From positions 248,001 through 312,000 of the forward strand of contig CAXXJI010000019.1 of assembly GCA_963666035.2 (NCBI GenBank): a stretch of 64,000 bases of DNA, read 5' to 3'. The notes beneath the pieces were generated by a model. The model had not been told where the DNA came from. It saw nothing but the letters and a program-made list of their open reading frames with translations, and made no database searches. Below are positions 9,364-19,174 of this stretch, piece after piece (the stretch's first letter is position 1; each line of letters starts with the position of its first letter). The translations under genes and the position numbers were made by a program. The DNA is from CALMFG01 sp963666035. GTDB lineage: Bacteria > Bacillota > Clostridia > Christensenellales > CALMFG01.

Positions 9364-10302
9364 ATGAAAAAAATAATTGCAGTCATTATCATTCTTGCCA
9401 TGTTGTTTGCGTTTGCCGGCTGTACCGCCGAAACCAGCGCTTATCCGAACCGTGCCATCAAAGTGATCGTGCCCTTTGGTACTGGCGGCGGAGCCGATCA
9501 GTTTGCAAGAATTCTTGAGCAGGAAATTGAAACCAATACCGATATGGACCTAACCATTGTTAATGTCCCGGGCGCTGCAACTGCCGTCGGATTTGAAAGC
9601 TTTATGAAGGAAGATGCAGACGGATATACCATCATGATTGCAACCACGGATACCATCATCAATTTGGCGCAAGGCATCTCGGAAGGTGATATCTCAGAGA
9701 TTGAAGCGATCGCCGTCCCCCAGCTCAACGTGGACATGTTGTTCATCAATGCTGACGAAACGCGCTTTACTAATTTCGATGAGATGGTGGCCTATTCAAT
9801 CGATAATAACGTTGAAATTCAAGTGGCAACCTTGGGTGTTGAGGGGTCTGAATTCCTCACATTATCCGCTATCTCCGAAGTCACCGGTGCACAGTTTGCA
9901 CTGATTCCGTACAGCGAACCCGGCGAAAGATATGCCGCGCTGGCCGGCGGACATGTAGATGTGCTGTTCGAACAGCCCGGAGACGTCCGTTCTTTTGTTG
10001 ACAGCGGTGAATACATCCCAGTTATTTCAATGTCCGAAAATCGTTTGGAAGCGTTCCCCGATGTCCCCTGTTCAGTTGAGCTTGGCATCGATGTCACCAG
10101 CGGTTACTGGCGCGCGCTGCTGATTAAATCCGATGTACCGGAAGCTTATAAGAAAATCTTAAGAGATGCGATTTTAGATGCGATTGATACACAAACCTAT
10201 CAGGAATATGCTGACGAAAAGTATCTCAACCTAAGAGAAGGCTACTATGACAAAAAAGCCGTTTCGGATTTTATCAATTCGGAGTATAATTACTACAAAT
10301 AA
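9364..10302 (+). CDS. tctC: Tripartite tricarboxylate transporter substrate-binding lipoprotein (TctC/Bug family)
   Basis: 312 residues. The lipoprotein signal ends in FAFAGC. The mature start YPNRAIKVIVPFGTGGGADQFAR is the hallmark of the Bug/TctC family, which captures carboxylates by water-mediated contacts outside the membrane. ATG 9364 is selected by AGGAGGTG about ten bases upstream; the earlier in-frame ATG at 9328 lies before that site. It is the first gene of tctCBA. The substrate (citrate, other di- or tricarboxylate, aromatic acid) cannot be read from the sequence. Confidence 0.9.
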   Translation: MKKIIAVIIILAMLFAFAGCTAETSAYPNRAIKVIVPFGTGGGADQFARILEQEIETNTDMDLTIVNVPGAATAVGFESFMKEDADGYTIMIATTDTIINLAQGISEGDISEIEAIAVPQLNVDMLFINADETRFTNFDEMVAYSIDNNVEIQVATLGVEGSEFLTLSAISEVTGAQFALIPYSEPGERYAALAGGHVDVLFEQPGDVRSFVDSGEYIPVISMSENRLEAFPDVPCSVELGIDVTSGYWRALLIKSDVPEAYKKILRDAILDAIDTQTYQEYADEKYLNLREGYYDKKAVSDFINSEYNYYK

Positions 10303-10325
10303 ACTTTCATCTTAAGGAACAAGGA

Positions 10326-10799
10326 ATGATTCAAATAATTAAAAAGTATAAAGCAACGATAGTGCTCTTAGCACTATCGTTGTTGTGTGTATATGACTTA
10401 AGCCGGGCTGATTCTCCTGACGACATCGGTCTAGTTTTCCCCAAAGTCATTGTAGGGCTTTTGATATTGACCTCTGTGCTTCTCGGGTTTTCAACCTTTT
10501 TTAAAAGTCGAAAACAAAGCTCTGACGAAAATACATCAACCGGTTTTAAGATGCCCTGGATGATCCTTGCCAGTATGGTTGGGTACATTCTGCTTTTGAA
10601 TGTATTTGGCTTTTTTATCTTAACACCGTTTTTTGTTTTTTCATCTGCTAAGCTATTCGGCGTTAAGACCAAAGCGAGTATCATTTTGGCGATATCCTTA
10701 ACTTTGATTATCTATCTGCTGTTTGTAAAGCTATTGTTCGTTCCTTTCCCAAGCGGCATATCCATATTTAAACGTCTCAACGAGATGATTCTTTACTAG
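10326..10799 (+). CDS. tctB: Tripartite tricarboxylate transporter small membrane subunit (TctB family)
   Basis: 157 residues with four hydrophobic helices and little conserved sequence, as expected of TctB. It sits 23 bases after tctC and 12 bases before tctA, the usual order. The first 20 codons contain a very strong RNA hairpin (10354-10382), noted separately. The product should form the small membrane subunit of the secondary, ion-driven TTT transporter. Confidence 0.85.
   Translation: MIQIIKKYKATIVLLALSLLCVYDLSRADSPDDIGLVFPKVIVGLLILTSVLLGFSTFFKSRKQSSDENTSTGFKMPWMILASMVGYILLLNVFGFFILTPFFVFSSAKLFGVKTKASIILAISLTLIIYLLFVKLLFVPFPSGISIFKRLNEMILY
10354..10382 (+). promoter_or_regulatory. 13-bp perfect RNA hairpin in the 5' coding region of tctB
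   Basis: Arms 10354-10366 and 10370-10382 are perfectly complementary with a 3-base loop. It lies about 50 bases after the tctC stop codon. It may block 3' exonucleases and stabilise the tctC message, or slow translation of tctB. No T-run follows that would make it a terminator. Confidence 0.55.
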
Positions 10800-10811
10800 G
10801 GGGAAAGACGC

Positions 10812-12299
10812 ATGTTTGATTTAATGCTCGGCGGATTAGAATCCATTTTTACTTTTAAAGCACTGCTGATGATTGTTCTCGGTGCGGCCATCGGGCTCAT
10901 CTTCGGGGTAATTCCCGGGCTTGGCCCCACCGTTGCGGCAACGCTGCTGATTTCTTTTACATACTCTATGGATCCCGCCATGAGTATGATCCTGATCGCC
11001 AGTGTATATGTTTCGGCAACCTTCGGCGGCTCGCAAACCGCCATCATCTATAATATTCCGGGCTCAGCCGAAAACGCCTGCACCGCCATTGACGGCTACC
11101 GCATGACAAAAAAAGGACAGGTATCTGACGCACTGGGTGCCGCCATCTATGCTTCTTTTCTCGGCGGGCTTTTGGGATGCCTAGTTTTAATATTCTTCAC
11201 GCCCTTTCTCGCCAAAGTGTCCTACTTATTTGGCGCGTATGATTATTTAGCTTTCGCGCTGTTCGGTCTGGCCGCGGTCATCGGTATGCAGAAAAGCCTG
11301 CTGAAAGGTACCATTTCAGCCTTAATCGGAATCACCGTCGGCATGGTCGGCATCTCCCCCATAGACGGTTCGGCTGTATTGACTTTTGGCAGCTCCGAAC
11401 TCTATGGCGGTATTAAGCTAATCCCCGTGATGCTGGGTATGTATGCCGTGGCCGAAGTTTTCCATCAGGCGCATGCCAACTTCAAAGAGGAATTCCATTT
11501 TGAAGAGAAAATGAAGATCAAAGCACCCTCGGCTAAAATCATCGGGAAAATCAAATATGTCATTTTACGGTCCAGCATAGTCGGCATCCTCATCGGTATC
11601 CTGCCGGGCGTCGGCGCGGTTTTGGCTAACTACATCGGCTATTCGGTGGAAGAAAAAGTTCAGTCCGCTTCTCCCCATCACGAAAAGAAAATCGGCACCG
11701 GCGATGTTCGCGGTGTGGCCGCTCCCGAAGCTGCTAACAACGCAGCGGCTGTCGCCACATTCATCCCCATGCTGGCGCTGGGCAATCCCCGGCGGAGCAG
11801 TCACCGCGATATTGCTCGGTGTGTTTGAAGTTCACGGCATCCAGGCCGGACCCTATGCTGTTCTCCACCAACGCGGATCTGGTTTATACGCTGTTTATGG
11901 GGCTTTTGCTCATCAATATTTTCATCATCGCCATCGGTTACGCCGAGATTAAAGGCATACAGCGCCTTTTGCATGTCCCCAAAGGGATTATCTTCCCGAT
12001 CATGCTGGTTTTTGCGGTGGTTGGTTCTTTCGTGGTAGCTAACAGTTTCGTGGATGTTCTGATTATGCTGGCTATTTGGTGTTCTAGGCATCACTTTAAA
12101 AGAAAACGGCTTCAGTGTGCCTATTATGATCTTAGGCATCGTCTTGGGCGATATTTTGGAATCGAATTTTGCACGGCTGATTTTATCCAATTTCCGTTTT
12201 GTGGATTGTTTCACCCATCCAATCGGCCTTTGCTTTATGTTGCTCTCGCTTGCTTTTCTCGCTTTCCCATTGGTACGCAGACTGCAAAAGAAAGCATAG
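10812..12299 (+). pseudogene. tctA: Tripartite tricarboxylate transporter large membrane subunit (TctA), three +1 frameshifts
   Basis: Restoring the frame gives about 494 residues, normal for TctA. The N-terminal GVIPGLGPTVAATLL and GGSQTAIIYNIPGSAENACTA blocks are intact. Frame is lost at three single extra bases: about 11784-11785 (where ALGIPGGAVTA is expected), 11854 (before MLFSTNADLVYTLF) and 12074 (before FGVLGITLKENG). Each downstream segment continues family sequence perfectly, which points to recent lesions or sequencing errors rather than old decay. If real, the transporter is dead. Confidence 0.85.
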
Positions 12300-12427
12300 C
12301 CCTATCTTGATAATTAAAATTGAAAAACTTAAATTTTGTTTTTTCCGAGTCACACATTGACAAGCACACCTTAGGTGGTAAAATAAATAGAATTGGTTTA
12401 TATAAGAGAAAAAGGAGACATAATCTA

Positions 12428-12670
12428 ATGGATATGATTCAAACAATCAAGACAATGATTGAAGAGGACTTACTTGAAGACCCCATCGAAATTAAGGAGG
12501 ATACTTCCCTTTTTAAAGATCAGGTGTTGGATTCACTTTCACTTTCCATGCTTGTGGCGTTTATCGAAGACACCTTTGAAGTTAAGGTCAAGCCGTTGGA
12601 TATAGTCTACGAGAACTTTGATACACTGAACAATATTAAGGCTTTTATTGAAAGAAAAAAAGCGGAATAG
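12428..12670 (+). CDS. Acyl carrier protein-like (DltC-like) carrier
   Basis: 80 residues, acidic and helical. The phosphopantetheine attachment serine lies in LDSLSLSMLV (DSL motif), followed by IEDTFEVKVKP, typical of ACP and D-alanyl carrier proteins. ATG 12428 follows AAAGGAGA. It sits after tctA on the plus strand and converges on an MBOAT/DltX/DltD-like set, which makes a carrier role in that acyl-transfer system more likely than one in fatty-acid synthesis. No ligase (DltA) is adjacent. Confidence 0.8.
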   Translation: MDMIQTIKTMIEEDLLEDPIEIKEDTSLFKDQVLDSLSLSMLVAFIEDTFEVKVKPLDIVYENFDTLNNIKAFIERKKAE

Positions 12671-12724
12671 CAAGAATCATAAGTCATCAGGCATTTTTTA
12701 ATTCTTACACGAGCTATAAAAAAC

Positions 12725-12759
12725 AAAAACCGACTGCCTTTTTATGGGTATCGGTTTTT
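12725..12759. terminator. Bidirectional terminator between carrier protein and MBOAT genes
   Basis: Arms AAAAACCGA (12725-12733) and TCGGTTTTT (12751-12759) form a stem flanked by an A-run on the left and at least eight T residues on the right. It can end both convergent transcripts. Confidence 0.8.
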
Positions 12760-12817
12760 TTTGTTCTGTGTCTGATTTTATTGTATCGCTCAGGCTCTCA
12801 TCAATATAGCGTACAGC

Positions 12818-14044
12818 TTATCCAAACAAGTGGTATATAAATTTCGGAATGGCGAGAATAGCATCCCGATAGACTTGTACCGCTTCGGTAAACGACCCGC
12901 CAGAGATGAAAGAATAACCCAGTGAAATATAGTAGAATGTCAAAAGATGCGAGAAAAAAACTACAACTTTATTTTTAAATAGATTTTGCAACACATTATG
13001 CTTTCTTTTGTATCGATCAAACCAAGAAAACAATACCAATCCCGTGGCGTGATGCACCCCCCAAGCCAGCCAGCTTAGGTTGATATGATGCCACATACCC
13101 ATAAAAATCATGCTTGCATAAAGGCCGATCCACACTTTTCTTGTCAGGCCATAAACCGGAAAATAGATGTTGGTCGTACACCATCCGGACAAGGTCATAT
13201 GCCAGCTTCTCCAAAACTGGCTGACATTTCTTTTCCAAAGCGGTCGGTTAAAGTTCTCCGCAATCCGATAGCCCAACAGCTTGGAAAAACCAATCGCTAA
13301 ATCAGTGTAAGACGAAAGATCAAAATAAGACTTGATAAAAATCATCGCCACAAAAACATACGGTTGAAGCGGCTGGAACCATGGTATTGAATAGGCAAAA
13401 TTCTCTTCCAGGGCCGTCATAATATAGTATGAGATAATGACATCGGTAATTACAAATTTCTTAATGTACCCTTTTATAATGCGCTTTATGCCTTCAATAT
13501 AATCATCTTTTGAAAAATCATCAATATGCGCAGCTTGAAAAGACCTGCAGCTTTCAATGGGGCCGGAAGCAAACGTTGGCAGAAAAAGTATATACGCCGC
13601 AATATGCAAAAACTTCGGCGAAGTGATAAATCCCCTTTGAACATCCAGAATATATTGTAAAATTTTGATGAAAAAATAACTGATACCAATCGGGACAATG
13701 ATATTAAAGCCGCGTATACTAGTCCTTCCAAACAACGACTCAATCATATCCGGGCCGTATTTACCAACGGCGAGCACGCAGACCGCAATGAAAATACCGG
13801 TCAGCGAAAAGAATTTAAGTGATATCCTTTTTTTGTTCTCCACGCTCAATTTCGATAAATAATAGAGTAAGAGTACAACACCATAGACGATAAACAGATA
13901 GACAATGTGAATCAGTGCAATGACAACAGATGAATATATCGTAACAATCAGCGCTTTGGTATCGTAACGAAACCTGAATTTCCAAAGCATCAAACTCAAC
14001 AGGACAAATGAGAAAACAATGTAGTAATTCGTAAAAATCTGCAT
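12818..14044 (-). CDS. MBOAT-family membrane O-acyltransferase (DltB/AlgI-like)
   Basis: 408 residues with about ten membrane helices. Family marks are IVPIGISYFFIKILQYILDVQRG, SGPIESCRSF, NFNRPLWKRNVSQFWRSWHMTLSGW and the catalytic His region GMWHHINLSWLAWGVHHA. It should move an acyl group from a carrier protein across the membrane to a wall or extracellular polymer. The reading frame is intact although the flanking genes are frameshifted. The start is uncertain: ATG 14044 has only a weak ribosome site, and the 90-bp gap to the small upstream gene is unusual for this arrangement. Confidence 0.85.
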   Translation of the reverse strand: MQIFTNYYIVFSFVLLSLMLWKFRFRYDTKALIVTIYSSVVIALIHIVYLFIVYGVVLLLYYLSKLSVENKKRISLKFFSLTGIFIAVCVLAVGKYGPDMIESLFGRTSIRGFNIIVPIGISYFFIKILQYILDVQRGFITSPKFLHIAAYILFLPTFASGPIESCRSFQAAHIDDFSKDDYIEGIKRIIKGYIKKFVITDVIISYYIMTALEENFAYSIPWFQPLQPYVFVAMIFIKSYFDLSSYTDLAIGFSKLLGYRIAENFNRPLWKRNVSQFWRSWHMTLSGWCTTNIYFPVYGLTRKVWIGLYASMIFMGMWHHINLSWLAWGVHHATGLVLFSWFDRYKRKHNVLQNLFKNKVVVFFSHLLTFYYISLGYSFISGGSFTEAVQVYRDAILAIPKFIYHLFG

Positions 14045-14134
14045 TAAAAACCGGTGAAAAGCACACGTTTGTGCGCTTTATATCCTTCCTTTATTTACAT
14101 TTTCTTTATAGCAGGTTTTTTCTTCAAAGTATTT

Positions 14135-14281
14135 TTAGTATCCAACATACCGAAATTCACTAAAATCAAATCCACTTAGGACAATGCTAAAGAGAATAAA
14201 AAATGCGACAGTCCATAGCAAGACTTGAGCCACCATACCAAGTGTTTCAAAGTTGAATATTTTTTTAAGAAAATTTTTCAT
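14135..14281 (-). CDS. DltX-like small membrane protein (48 aa)
   Basis: A 48-residue protein with one membrane helix (about residues 16-37) and an aromatic tail (SEFRYVGY). Its ATG overlaps the stop of the SGNH gene in an ATGA junction, evidence of translational coupling. Small one-helix proteins with an aromatic C-terminal motif (DltX) accompany MBOAT proteins in dlt operons and are needed for acyl transfer. The call rests on size, topology, tail and position rather than on a strong sequence match. Confidence 0.65.
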   Translation of the reverse strand: MKNFLKKIFNFETLGMVAQVLLWTVAFFILFSIVLSGFDFSEFRYVGY

Positions 14282-15423
14282 GACCGATCCCCTGCAGTTC
14301 CCTGTTCCATGTCTTGATCAATAGTTTTCGCCACAATGCCAGCCAGCCCTCGCCGCATCAGGTCCAGCTTTTCTGGATTACCCACATGAAATCCCTCTCG
14401 GTAGTCGTCCTCTCCAATTCCTAAATCATATGCGTATCTTGTATAACAAACATTATCGTAATTATCTTCAACGGTTTGGCATATTTCATTCATTACCACA
14501 CCCAACGGTTTGTCTTCATATATGAAATCGCCGTACAATGCTTCACTGACTGGTAAATCCAGAATAACCAAAGTTATTCCCTTTTTATCACATACCCTTG
14601 CAATCTCACCAAGCGTTAACTCAAAACGATCAATTGAATCTGCGTTAATTTGGCCCAGGATACGTCTGATGTTGGAAACCTTGTCTTCCAGTTCTGCACC
14701 AGTCATTCGATAATCATAACTATCCGCTTCATAATCGGTTTCAGTTTGTGTTTGCGTTTCTTTTATGCCCAAAATATCCGCAAAAAAAAGCTTGTCCAAT
14801 CCCCGCGTCACAAGATCGTTAAAGACGATATGGTGCGCAAACGGCAAAGCTCTCACTTTCTCTGGAAAGCTGTCCCGAGTCCTCCAAAAACCTCAGAGTT
14901 TCTGTGTTGTCCAGCGGATAGCGCGACAGATCCATCGCTTCCACAAAGCGCCGATAGGTTATGCCGATAATCAGCGTCCCCCCGTCCTTCCGGCAGGTTG
15001 TTTAAAAGCAGCAGCGCCTCAGACATCTTCTGACCATCAGCGGTTAAATCGACAAATGTAAAATCTGTATCCGTGTCCCGAGCAAGATAATCTGCAAATT
15101 TGATTGTTCCATTGGTTAGGAAAAAAGAAGTGGACCCCGCCCATCAGATAGACCGGATAATTGCCGTCCCCTTCAAATTTCTGCTGATAGGTGTTATATG
15201 TTGCGCGAGATGCATAATCATCCGTTCCGCTAATATCAAACTGGTTTTGCGTCAAATTCAAATAAAGCCCGTTTTTTATTGAACGATCCACAAGCAAGCA
15301 TAACCCCAAAGATAGAATCAACGCAATGATAATGATAATAAAACTGTTCTTTTTCAAACCTCTTTTAAAAGCAGTTTTGTTGTCTTCCAATATCACTTTT
15401 CCTTCGCCTTTCGTTTCTGGCAC
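14278..15423 (-). pseudogene. SGNH-like/DltD-like membrane-anchored protein, three +1 frameshifts
   Basis: Restored length is about 380 residues. An N-terminal anchor helix (SFIIIIIALILSLGLCLLV) is followed by an SGNH-type block (VYLMGGSTSFFLTNG) and a late His in GFHVGNPEKLDLM. Frame breaks occur in C-runs of the plus strand at 15135-15138, 14978-14983 and 14874-14876; dropping one base from each gives one continuous protein. It would accept or hand on acyl groups together with the MBOAT protein. The start is unclear: GTG 15423 has no good ribosome site. Confidence 0.7.
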
Positions 15424-15662
15424 TTTTTTCTCAGCATTTCCGCGAAGTTAAACCTAGTTCTTCCCGCCGCAAATCTCTTGCTGTAATCTTTCATATTATA
15501 AAATAGCCTTTGTATAAAAGCAACCGACAATCCCCTTATGTTTGCAGTCAGCATCAATTAAAAGTAAAATAATAGATATTTTATATGTATAATGGTATAA
15601 TGCCTTAATCATTATGTGTCCGGATTGATTTTATTAAACCCATTAGGAAGGGTGTTTTACCC

Positions 15663-16455
15663 ATGTTGCCTTATCTTTATATTGCAAAGATAAAAATTAA
15701 ATCAGCGCTGGTATACCAATTCAATGTGGTTTTTACCATCATGCTCCAGAGTATCATCCTGTTTGCAAACGCTTTTTTTTTGGATCGCCATTTACGGCGG
15801 AAAAAGCACTGCTATGGGTGTCAGCCAATCAAGCATGTTAAGCTATGTCGTGATGTCCGCTTTTATCGGCAGCCTCTTTACGCACGAAGTCGAGGAACGC
15901 ATTGTCCGAAGTGTTCGCAAAGGCAGCATTGCACTGGATATGCTAAAACCGGTCAACCTTTTCGGCATCTTTCTAGCCGAAGATATTGGCGGTATCTTTG
16001 TGGCCCTGTTACAGCGCGCCTTACCCCTTTTGGTGCTCTCCTGCCTGTTCATCCAAGTTCCGGTTCCGGCGTCCGGCTTGCACCTTCTGTTGTTTTTGGC
16101 CAGTTTCATATTAAGCTATGCAATCAACTGGCTCTTTGCGGCCATCTTTGGTATGTGGGCTTTCACCGCCATTTCTCTCGGCCCCATGCGCTCGGTCAAG
16201 AATCATCTGGTCATCATGCTTTCGGGCAGCATCGTGCCGCTGTGGTTTTTCCCGGATTGGCTCAAGAATGCATTAGAACTTTTGCCGTTCCCTTATATCT
16301 ATCAGCTGCCGCTTTCCATCTTTATCGGCCGATACGATGTTAACATACTGCTCTATCAAATGATGATCCAAGGCGTATGGGTATGTCTTTTGTTTTTGCT
16401 TTTCACTTTTATAAAAAGACGAGCTGTTGGCAGAGTCATGGTGCAGGGGGGGTAA
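15663..16455 (+). pseudogene. ABC-2 type permease 1 (COG4587-like), one +1 frameshift
   Basis: Restored length 263 residues with six helices. The ATG follows AGGAAGGGTG. After about 37 codons the frame is lost in a run of nine T residues (15773-15781); eight would give the expected FANAFFWIAIYGG. The rest is uninterrupted and ends one base before the next gene. It belongs to the uncharacterised COG4586/4587/3694 exporter trio, whose substrates are not known. Confidence 0.8.
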
Positions 16456-16456
16456 T

Positions 16457-17270
16457 ATGGATCGTATCAAACACTACTATTCGGTGGGTACACTGTACCT
16501 AAAACAATCCCTGCAAAGGAGCCTTGAATACCCGGTCAATCTGTTCGGATGGTTTTTTCTCCAACCTTATGCAGTTTGGCATCGGCTTTGCAATTATCAA
16601 ATTTGTTGTAGACCAATTTGGCACACTGCAGGGTTGGAATTTTGCGGAGCTCGCTTTTCTCTATGGGCTTTCGGTATTAAGCCATGGAGTCTCTGTGGTA
16701 CTGTTCGTCCAGACATGGTATCTTGGATATTTAATTGTGGAAGGGGATCTGGATATTTTTCTGCTCCGACCTTTAAATGTCCTGTTTCAATTTTTGTTTA
16801 TGGATTTCAATTTGGTCGGCCTTACCGACCTGATACCGGGAACCATTATTTTTATCTATGGCTGTAACCAGCTGAATTTCTCGTGGTCATGGCTAAGCTT
16901 CCCGCTGCTTTTGCTGGTCATCATCGGCGGGGCTCTCATTCGGGGCTCAGTATGGATAGTTTTGGGTTCTATATCCTTTTGGCGGAAAAACCGAGGCAGT
17001 TTTGTTGTCCTGACCATGCAGTTGTATGATAAAACCACCATGTATCCGTTGAGCATCTATCCCAAAGCCTTACAGATGATCTTCACTGTCGTGCTCCCAT
17101 TGGGCTGGATCGCATTTTATCCGGCTGGATATTTTTTAAGTAAACCCTCGCCATTCTATTTCCCCGCCAGCATCCCTCTGATCACATTCGGGATAGGTAT
17201 CATATGCTTTTTGGGTGCGTGTCTCATGTTCTGGCTTGGATTAAAGCGGTACGAAAGTGCGGGAACATAA
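16457..17270 (+). pseudogene. ABC-2 type permease 2 (COG3694-like), one +1 frameshift
   Basis: Restored length 270 residues. The ATG at 16457 lies one base after the stop of permease 1 and uses the G-run at the end of that gene as ribosome site. The frame breaks in the T-run 16553-16558 (six, five expected) between LFGWFF and SNLMQFGIGFAII. About six membrane helices follow. It should pair with permease 1 to form the membrane channel of the exporter. Confidence 0.8.
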
Positions 17271-17319
17271 GAATGTATACTATTCAACAAAGTCTAAGCG
17301 TTTATGGAGGTGACTTGCT

Positions 17320-18292
17320 GTGCCTGTTATCGAAGTAAAAAACATCGTCAAAGAATTCAAGGTTGTTCGACGCGAAAAAGGCCTTAAAGGCGCCGTAAAA
17401 AGTCTGTTTCGGCCGGTGCGTGACGTGGTTAAGGCCGTCGACGATATCAGCTTTTGTGTCAACGAGGGTGAAATTGTCGCCTACATCGGTCCAAATGGAG
17501 CAGGTAAAAGCACCACAGTTAAGATGATGTCCGGCATCCTCACCCCCACTTCGGGCGAAATTTTAATCAATGGGGTGTCTCCGCAGAAGGACAGAAAACA
17601 TGTAGTCAAAGATTTGGGTGTGGTGTTTGGGCAAAGAACTCAGCTCAACTGGGACTTGCGTCTGGGAGAAAGCTTTGAACTTTTGCGGCGTATCTATCAA
17701 ATCGATGAAGCGGTCTATACGGAAAACCTTCGAATCATGGATGAGATTCTCGGCATCAATGAACTGACTTCCACGCCGGTCCGTCAGCTTTCGCTGGGCC
17801 AGCGCATGCGGGGTGACCTAACCGCGGCCATGCTCCATTCCCCGTCCGTACTTTTTTTTGGATGAACCCACCATCGGACTGGATGTGGACGCCAAAAACG
17901 CCATTCGAAAATTCATTAAAGACATCAATCAAACCCGGAAAACAACTGTCATTTTAACGACGCACGATCTGGGTGATATCCAGGAACTTTGCGACCGGGT
18001 GATCATCATCAATAATGGAAAATTGATTGAAGATGGCTCATTAACATCACTGGTCGATAAGATTGCACCCTATCGACATTTGATTGTGGATTTTTATAAA
18101 GAGACCAATATCCAGCATCCCAAAGCCGAGGTGGTTTCCGTAAAAGGCCAACGGACGACCTATCGATTCTGGAAAAAAGATATCACGGCTGCTGCGTTGA
18201 TTGAGGATTTATCGCGCGCGGCTTCCATTATGGATATCAGCCTCAAGGAAGCCGATATTGAAGATATTATCAGCATTGCTTACAAAGGCTAA
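17320..18292 (+). pseudogene. ABC exporter ATPase (COG4586-like), one +1 frameshift at Walker B
   Basis: Restored length 323 residues, starting at GTG 17320 behind GGAGGTGA. Walker A is GPNGAGKST, the Q-loop region is VVFGQRTQLNWDL (characteristic of COG4586) and the signature is LSLGQRMRG. A run of eight T (17852-17859, seven expected) breaks the frame inside Walker B; the intended reading is SVLFLDEPTIGLD. The H-loop is LTTHDLGDI. Without correction the protein stops just before the catalytic glutamate. Confidence 0.88.
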
Positions 18293-18399
18293 ATGATATA
18301 GATAAACCGGCGACCCATGTGTTATTCATATTGGTCTATCTCTATTTCATGCTGCTTTGCAATACTTATTTCCACAACCAGGGCTAACTACAAAATAAA

Positions 18400-18429
18400 T
18401 TGACCAATGGTTATTTTTGGTGTTATGAT
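18400..18429 (+). promoter_or_regulatory. SigA-type promoter of the DUF975 gene
   Basis: TTGACC (18400-18405) and TATGAT (18424-18429) have an 18-base spacer and lie 33 bases before the ATG at 18463, which is preceded by TAGGAGG. Confidence 0.55.
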
Positions 18430-18462
18430 ATTTTTGTATTAATTAATTTTTAGGAGGCATAT

Positions 18463-19095
18463 ATGATTAGTAAAGTCTATAACCATGCTCTTGATATATT
18501 AAAGAGTAAGCCGTTTAAGCTGTGGGGTCTCTCATTATTAGCCATACTGTTGGCCGCACTTGTAGAGATTTTTGCTGTTCTGCCAATTATATCTATCCCG
18601 GTTTCGGTCACAATTTCCGCCGGTATGCTTTTGGTTTATCTTGACGGTTATAAAGGAAAGGACGTGGATTCCAAGCAGCTTTTTGCAGGCTTTAAATCCT
18701 TCGCGCGCATCGCGGGCGGTATGCTGTGGATGATGCTATGGATTCTTATTTGGGCGCTGATTCCCATTGTCGGTATTGTGTTTGCCATTATTAAATCATA
18801 TGAATATCGGTTTACACCCTATATTCTGTTCACACAACCTGAAGTTTCTGTGTTCGACGCGCTGAAGCTTTCTATGAAGCAGACCGAAGGATATAAAGGT
18901 ACGATGTTTGGTGCGGATATGATTATTGTCGGAATTGTTCTGGCTGTAGAATTGGTAATCTATCTTCTAGGTTTTATTCCTTTTGTTGGCCCTGTTTTAG
19001 TTCTTTTGATCGCGCTCCCGTTTTTCATGGTGCTACCGCTTTTCCAGGGTTTGGTCCATGCTGGATTATATATTGAAATCACCGAAAACAAATAA
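18463..19095 (+). CDS. DUF975-like integral membrane protein
   Basis: 210 residues with about five to six helices. The blocks KGKDVDSKQLFAGF, then SYEYRFTPYILFTQPEVSVFDALKLSMKQTEGYKGTMF, match the DUF975 pattern in which a conserved Ser-Met segment links two helix pairs. Function is unknown. It is a single-gene unit between a promoter at 18400 and a terminator at 19130. Confidence 0.75.
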   Translation: MISKVYNHALDILKSKPFKLWGLSLLAILLAALVEIFAVLPIISIPVSVTISAGMLLVYLDGYKGKDVDSKQLFAGFKSFARIAGGMLWMMLWILIWALIPIVGIVFAIIKSYEYRFTPYILFTQPEVSVFDALKLSMKQTEGYKGTMFGADMIIVGIVLAVELVIYLLGFIPFVGPVLVLLIALPFFMVLPLFQGLVHAGLYIEITENK

Positions 19096-19129
19096 GTATG
19101 ATCCTGCTAAATCATTAATATAATCTTTG

Positions 19130-19156
19130 AAGGCTCTGGTATTATCCCAGAGCCTT
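19130..19156. terminator. Bidirectional terminator
   Basis: A perfect 10-bp stem (AAGGCTCTGG 19130-19139, CCAGAGCCTT 19147-19156) lies between two convergent genes, 35 bases after the DUF975 stop and 18 bases from the stop of the opposite gene. Confidence 0.8.
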
Positions 19157-19174
19157 TTAGTTTTCCACTGATGA

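Noticed and set aside
14278..15423. Two separate genes for the DltD-like region
   Set aside because: Three frames join into one continuous SGNH-type protein once single bases in C-runs are dropped, and neither part makes a complete domain alone.
16427..16867. Independent small protein in the first frame of permease 2
   Set aside because: Beyond the T-run the frame has no family similarity and the true sequence continues in the next frame.
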